From: Dipetalonema caudispina
Taxonomy: Eukaryota > Nematoda > Chromadorea > Rhabditida > Onchocercidae
Assembly (NCBI GenBank): GCA_013365325.1
Contig: JABVXV010000576.1
Span: forward strand, 1 to 25,086
Reading direction: 5' to 3'
Length of the DNA: 25,086 nucleotides
Shown here: positions 20,549 through 25,086 of the stretch, in pieces
How positions within the stretch are numbered: the first letter of the stretch is position 1
How the letters are laid out: the number at the start of each line of letters is the position of its first letter
Translations under genes and position numbers: made by a program
The notes under the pieces: generated by a model
Seen by the model: only the letters and a program-made list of their open reading frames with translations
Databases searched by the model: none
Told to the model about the DNA's origin: nothing

Positions 20549-22257
20549 CAGTTAACTAACATTTTTCTTTTTTATGTTATATTTTAAAATCTATCTAAAA
20601 TTCTTTGCATGTCTTTTTTTTTTTAAAAAAAAAAAAAATTCATAACTATCAGTACTTCCGCATCATCTTACAAATCATTTATTTTGTACCCTTCCTTTAT
20701 CCATTTTCATAATGATATGTATTTCGATGATAAATTTGACCTATTAGTAAATTATATAATATATAAATGGAAATGAAACGAAATTGTCAGATGTATGTTT
20801 TAAATAATTTAAAATTCAGGTCTTAATTTAACTTATATTTAAGGAATTAGCATAAAAATTAATATAAAATAAGGTGAAAATATAGAAATTTAAATTTTTT
20901 AATGCTTAATTTTCCATTGCAAATATATTGCAGTTTTATTTTGACAAAAATTTTGGCTAAAATACAAATAGAAATATGCCATAAAAAAAAATAAGAAATA
21001 TTTGCAAGATTTTTGAATAAGAAAATGAATTTTAGCTTTTGATAGCATTGCTGCTAGGATGTTTTATTTGTAATTGGAATATTCAAATTTCATTTCATTC
21101 GTTTCACTAATCAAATTTTAATGAATACTGACAAAGAAATGAAAGAACGATAAAATCAAAGTTAAAAGCAAAGCATAAGTGATTATTTGAAATGAAATGG
21201 AAAGTGATAAAGTATTAAACTTATAAATTAAACACTTCAATACTTTAAAATTTCAAAATAAATTCACGTTTAGAAGATGATTTCTATATTAATAATTGAA
21301 AATCTCCGTAAACGTTTTTTTTTTTTTTTTTGAACAATTAAATGCGAAGATCATATGCATAAATATTTTTAAATTAGCATTCTTTTTTTCTAAAAAATTA
21401 AATTGACAACGATTTTTTTTATTAAATTTAAAACTTACAATAATAAAAATATAATTAATTATTCTAAATAATTACTACAAGTATTTGTTAGTAGGATATA
21501 ATGAATACCTTAAAATTTTCATTCAACTAAGCTATAAATTTGCTATTATTACAAATCAAATTTTAATTAATATTTATGGATGAAAATTATCGAATATTTC
21601 TGCTTTTCTCCTTTTATGCTATTATTATTTCCATAAAAATGATTAGAATTACAGTATTCATACATCTGAACTGATTATTTTTTATCACAGTCATTCTTTA
21701 TCTTCAACTCATAATAGTTTTTCTTCGCGTACAACTAAAATTACGGTATTGTACATCTGATATTATTGCACCATACTTCTCACAATCATTTCTTTTCCAT
21801 CCCATACGATATTCTTTATCTATGATAGCTTCTGTAATGCATTATATCTGACAATGATGATCCACATAAGTTACCGTAATCGATGAATATGCATAAATTC
21901 TTGTAAATGATGTATAATTTTTCCATTTAATATTAACAATTCTTTTGATTGATCAAATTTACGAATTTATGCAAATATCATGTAAAAAAAAAAAAAAAAA
22001 AAAAAACATAAGATAAGATTTAATCATTTTAAAACATTATCAGTAATTTACATTAAACTAATACATATATATTTATAAAATGCAAATTTCATTATTTATC
22101 CCTCAAATATGCATAAATAATTATTAAATTATAATAAATGATAGTAGAAAGTATGAAGAAGAGAGGAAGGGGAAAAAAAACTAGCTATTTTAAAAATATC
22201 TTTTCTTTTTTTTTTTTTTTTTAATTTTTTCCAACCTTTTTTTTTTTTGTTCAATAT
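20549..22257. other. AT-rich stretch without a gene
   Basis: Homopolymer runs (for example T at 21316-21331, A at 21984-22006) and a diverged direct repeat at 21648-21830. No exon called. Confidence 0.5.
21648..21830. repeat. Diverged direct repeat, period about 92-95
   Basis: ATTACAGTATTCATACATCTGA from 21648 and ATTACGGTATTGTACATCTGA from 21740 match closely. Further on TCACAGTCATT (21685) and TCACAATCATT (21780) also match in order. This suggests an old tandem duplication of about 92-95 bases. Confidence 0.6.
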
Positions 22258-22437
22258 GCGTTTTCCTTTATCATCAATTGTTTTCCTTATTGCTAAAAGA
22301 AAATTTTTTCGTGTATCGTTTGGATCCGCCTTACGCAACAAATAAATATCAAACAAATATATACAGCATTTTTGGCATTTGAGTGACCGATTGGAATGAA
22401 ATTGTCTGTTTTGTGAATGTTTGTTAAAATTATCCAT
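22258..22437 (-). CDS. Weak candidate exon with a CxxCC motif
   Basis: A minus-strand frame begins MDNFNKHSQNRQFHS, includes SLKCQKCC and LLRKADPNDTRKN, and for 60 codons is of ordinary complexity. Beyond about 22258 it degrades into Lys runs from T-tracts. No splice sites were verified and no family is recognised. A plus-strand acceptor (atatacag near 22360) sits in the same place, so chance is quite possible. Confidence 0.15.
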
Positions 22438-22458
22438 TCAATCTTCTTTTTTTTTTTT

Positions 22459-22460
<2 letters not shown>

Positions 22461-22517
<57 letters not shown>
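22461..22517. repeat. Poly(T) run, 57 bases
   Basis: The longest homopolymer in the window, preceded by another T-run (22447-22458) and CC. Assembled length may be inexact. Confidence 0.92.
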
Positions 22518-22518
<1 letters not shown>

Positions 22519-24659
22519 TTATTGTTATTGTCCTCTTTACTATTTGAATTATGATACTTTATGTTTAGTAATTGTTAAATGATTGATATTTATATCATTT
22601 CTACGATATCTAACATATATATATATATATATTTGAAGAGAATTATTTTTTATTTTAATTATAATTTTTAAATTATGTTATTTTAATTTATAATTTCCTT
22701 TTTTTTTTTTTTCTTTTTAAAATAACTATTATTTACTTTCGTTTTTTCTTTTTTTCCCTTTTTTTTTTTTTTTTTTTCTTTTTCTGCATTGTATATAATT
22801 TGATGATTGTTATTCATCATAAGAAACATTTTTGTAATTAAGTTTAGTTTGTAAATTAATTTTGCAAAAATTCACAATGAAATATTTTGAATTATTTAAT
22901 GAATTGAAAAGAGCATGCTGTTTTGGAATGCATTTAAATGATACATTTTTTGTTGGAATAAAGATTAAGTTATTTTATTGTAAAATTTTATAATTATTTA
23001 GAAAGCATGTTAAAATATTTAAATTTTATACAAAATTTTTTAAAATATTTTGGTATTTTTTTTCATACAAATTTAAAAATTTTTTTTCTCTGAAAAAAAA
23101 AAAAACAAAGGGAAAAAAAATTCAAAACTTTATTAAAATTATTGATTTTAGCATTAATCTCATCCATTCTTTGAAAAATTATCATCTCATTAATGAGCTG
23201 AAAACTGGATATTTCTTTTTTTTTTCATTTTTCGTGCCTATTTTGTTCTATCGAAATTTATGTGACAATTTTGTTTCCTCTTCAATGTTTTTGCTTTTTT
23301 TTTTAATTTTCTTTCTATTCAAGAATTTCAACAAGTTTTCACAAAAAAAAAAAATAAATAAAAAAATAAAAATAAAAATAAAAAGGAAAGGATGACATTT
23401 TGAACGTTTTGAGATTAATCTAACATGGTTACAATGATTATTTGGTGAAAAAAAGAAAAGAAAGAGACAAGAGAATTAATTTTTTTTTTTTTTTAAACTG
23501 TATTCCGAAAAAAAAAAAAAAGTAACCAAAATGTTACCCCCGTAGGGCAAAGAAAAATCAAAATGAAGGATTAACGGATGACGGGAGTAGGGCAAAAAAA
23601 AAGAATAGAAAAATAGAAACGAATGAAAATTTCAGTTAAGAGGATCCAATTAATTGGTAAATTTGAATTTCGCAAACAAAAAAAAAAAAAAAAAAAAAAA
23701 AAAAGTTGTTGAAATTAACTTTCGCTTCCTTTTTTTTTTTTTCTTCTGTTTTTCAAAAAAAAGTTATAAGTTAATATGATTTCAAAGATAATTTTGTTAA
23801 ATTTTGTTATGATCATTAAATATTGATGAGAAAATTTATCATTTAACATTTTGTACATTGCAATCTTTAGAAAAGAAGAAATAGTGATATTTGAAAATAG
23901 TAAAATATGCATATGAATTATAAATTAAAAAATTTTGTAAAATACTAATTAAAAAATTTGAAATTTATTATTGATAGAGAAGGATAAATTTTTGTCAAAA
24001 TCCATTTCCCTTCTAAAATATTTCATATTAGTTGAAATGTATAAGAAATTAAAAAAATTATAGATTATAACAAAAAAAAGTGGGATGAATTGCAAATTTC
24101 GTTTTTTTTTTTTTAAATTTCAAGAAATATCAAACAAGATTATGAAATTATGAGAAGATATGATAAGCACAAAGGTATCATTAAACTAAGGACGGCTGTT
24201 TTTTTTTTTTTTTTTAAATAATTGCACAATAAATCAGTCAACATTTTTTTTTTGCAAATTATTTCAATTCTGCAACTTTTTTAAAAAATGATATCTTGTT
24301 AGTTTGTAATTTTAATTCTACGATTTTTTTTTTTTTTTTAAATGACATTTTTTTGATCGATAATATCAATTCTATGTGTTTTCTTAGAGAATAATATTTC
24401 GTTAGCTTACAATTTTACTTTTGCAACTCTTTTTTCTTAAAAAAAAAAAAAAAATTGACATCTATCAGTTTCTAGTTAAAAGGAAGAATTACCGTTGTTA
24501 TTCTTTTTTTTTTTTTTTTTTTCAAGTATTAAATTTTAGAAGGGACATGAATTTTTTCGAAAAAAAAAGAAATATCTTTTTCATTTTAAGATATGTTTCA
24601 AGTTTTTTAATTTTTTTCTTCAAAAAAAAAAATAAACAAAGAAATGAAAGAAAAAAACA
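22518..24659. other. Low-complexity AT-rich stretch without a gene
   Basis: Dense T- and A-runs (for example 22764-22780, 23508-23521, 23678-23704, 24200-24215, 24324-24339, 24505-24522). The open frames here are Phe/Lys/Ile-rich and come from the runs. A small GC-richer patch at 23535-23600 is listed separately. Confidence 0.6.
23542..23596. repeat. GTAGGGCAAA direct repeat
   Basis: GTAGGGCAAA occurs at 23542-23551 and 23587-23596 (offset 45), in a small G-rich patch amid A-runs. This may be an old 45-base tandem duplication. Confidence 0.6.
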
Positions 24660-24775
24660 AATCATTATTATCACTATCATCTTATCATCATCAGCATCTT
24701 TATCATCATTATTATCACCATCTTTATCATCATTATTATCACCATCATTATCATTATCATCATCATTATCATATA
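24660..24775. repeat. ATC/ATT repeat with perfect 24-nt tandem unit
   Basis: A degenerate ATC/ATT array. Inside it a 24-base unit starting CATCTTTATCATC is repeated exactly (24695-24718 and 24719-24742). It gives poly-His, poly-Ser or poly-Asp readings on different frames, none of them credible protein. Confidence 0.88.
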
Positions 24776-25029
24776 TGTATTCATGGTCATGACCACGAAT
24801 ATCATCGTCACTATCTGTCATCAGTAATGTCAATCAGCTTTAAACACTATCAACAGTTAACGGTTACTTTTCTCTTATCTTCCAATAGATTTGTTAAAAC
24901 TGGTTTCAGGATATATACGAAAAAAAAAAAAAAAAAATAAGAAAAGGAGGATAAAGAGGAAAATGGATGTCTTCTGTTTATATGTATGTAATTTCATCGT
25001 AACAAACAATAAATAGAAACGAAAAAAAA

Positions 25030-25064
<35 letters not shown>

Positions 25065-25086
25065 TAACCTCTTCTTTTCATTTCTT
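24776..25086. other. AT-rich right end, poly(A) runs
   Basis: A short higher-complexity stretch (24776-24910) is open in one plus frame but lacks splice or start support. A-runs lie at 24920-24937 and 25022-25064. Nothing else seen. Confidence 0.5.

Noticed and set aside
24421..24940. Overlapping frames rich in His, Ser or Asp on both strands
   Set aside because: They come from an ATC/ATT array and flanking T/A runs; no splice, start or composition support.

Overview
This is a strongly AT-rich eukaryotic window, rich in homopolymer T/A runs and microsatellites. The only convincing gene is split by long introns. Best guess for the source is a nematode, probably a filarial (clade III) worm. 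The reasons are base composition, a tttttcag/tttatag style of 3' splice site, gtttgt/gttcgt style donors, and a small spliced C2H2 zinc-finger gene. This is inference: no rRNA, tRNA or mitochondrial marker is present to settle it.

The best-supported content is a plus-strand gene with four exons (9374-9545, 13432-13559, 14210-14300, 14904-15023). Their phases (1, 0, 1, 1) join without a stop to give about 170 residues: an acidic and Ser-rich N-terminal region, then one complete C2H2 zinc finger and the first Cys pair of a second. The 3' end is unresolved. Phase-compatible candidate exons lie at 15394-15501, 18545-18616 and 20454-20548, but none completes the second finger convincingly, so the true 3' exons may be missed or lie outside the window.

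From 1 to about 9.2 kb the window is mostly non-coding, with a few small islands of higher complexity. Some look like terminal exons on the minus strand (998-1117, 4921-5025, 6546-6732, with a weak upstream partner at 7674-7747); one looks like a plus-strand terminal exon (5273-5386). Several of these islands are open on both strands, so strand and reality are uncertain. Two minus-strand candidates have an AATAAA about 110 bases past the stop, which is modest support in DNA this AT-rich.

From 15 kb to the end the DNA is nearly all low-complexity, with more long T-runs than A-runs on the plus strand and no confident gene. I see no CRISPR array, rRNA, tRNA, intact transposon or bacterial-type operon. 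The most distinctive non-coding structure is a perfect 18-bp inverted repeat with a 13-nt loop (14709-14757) in intron 3 of the zinc-finger gene.
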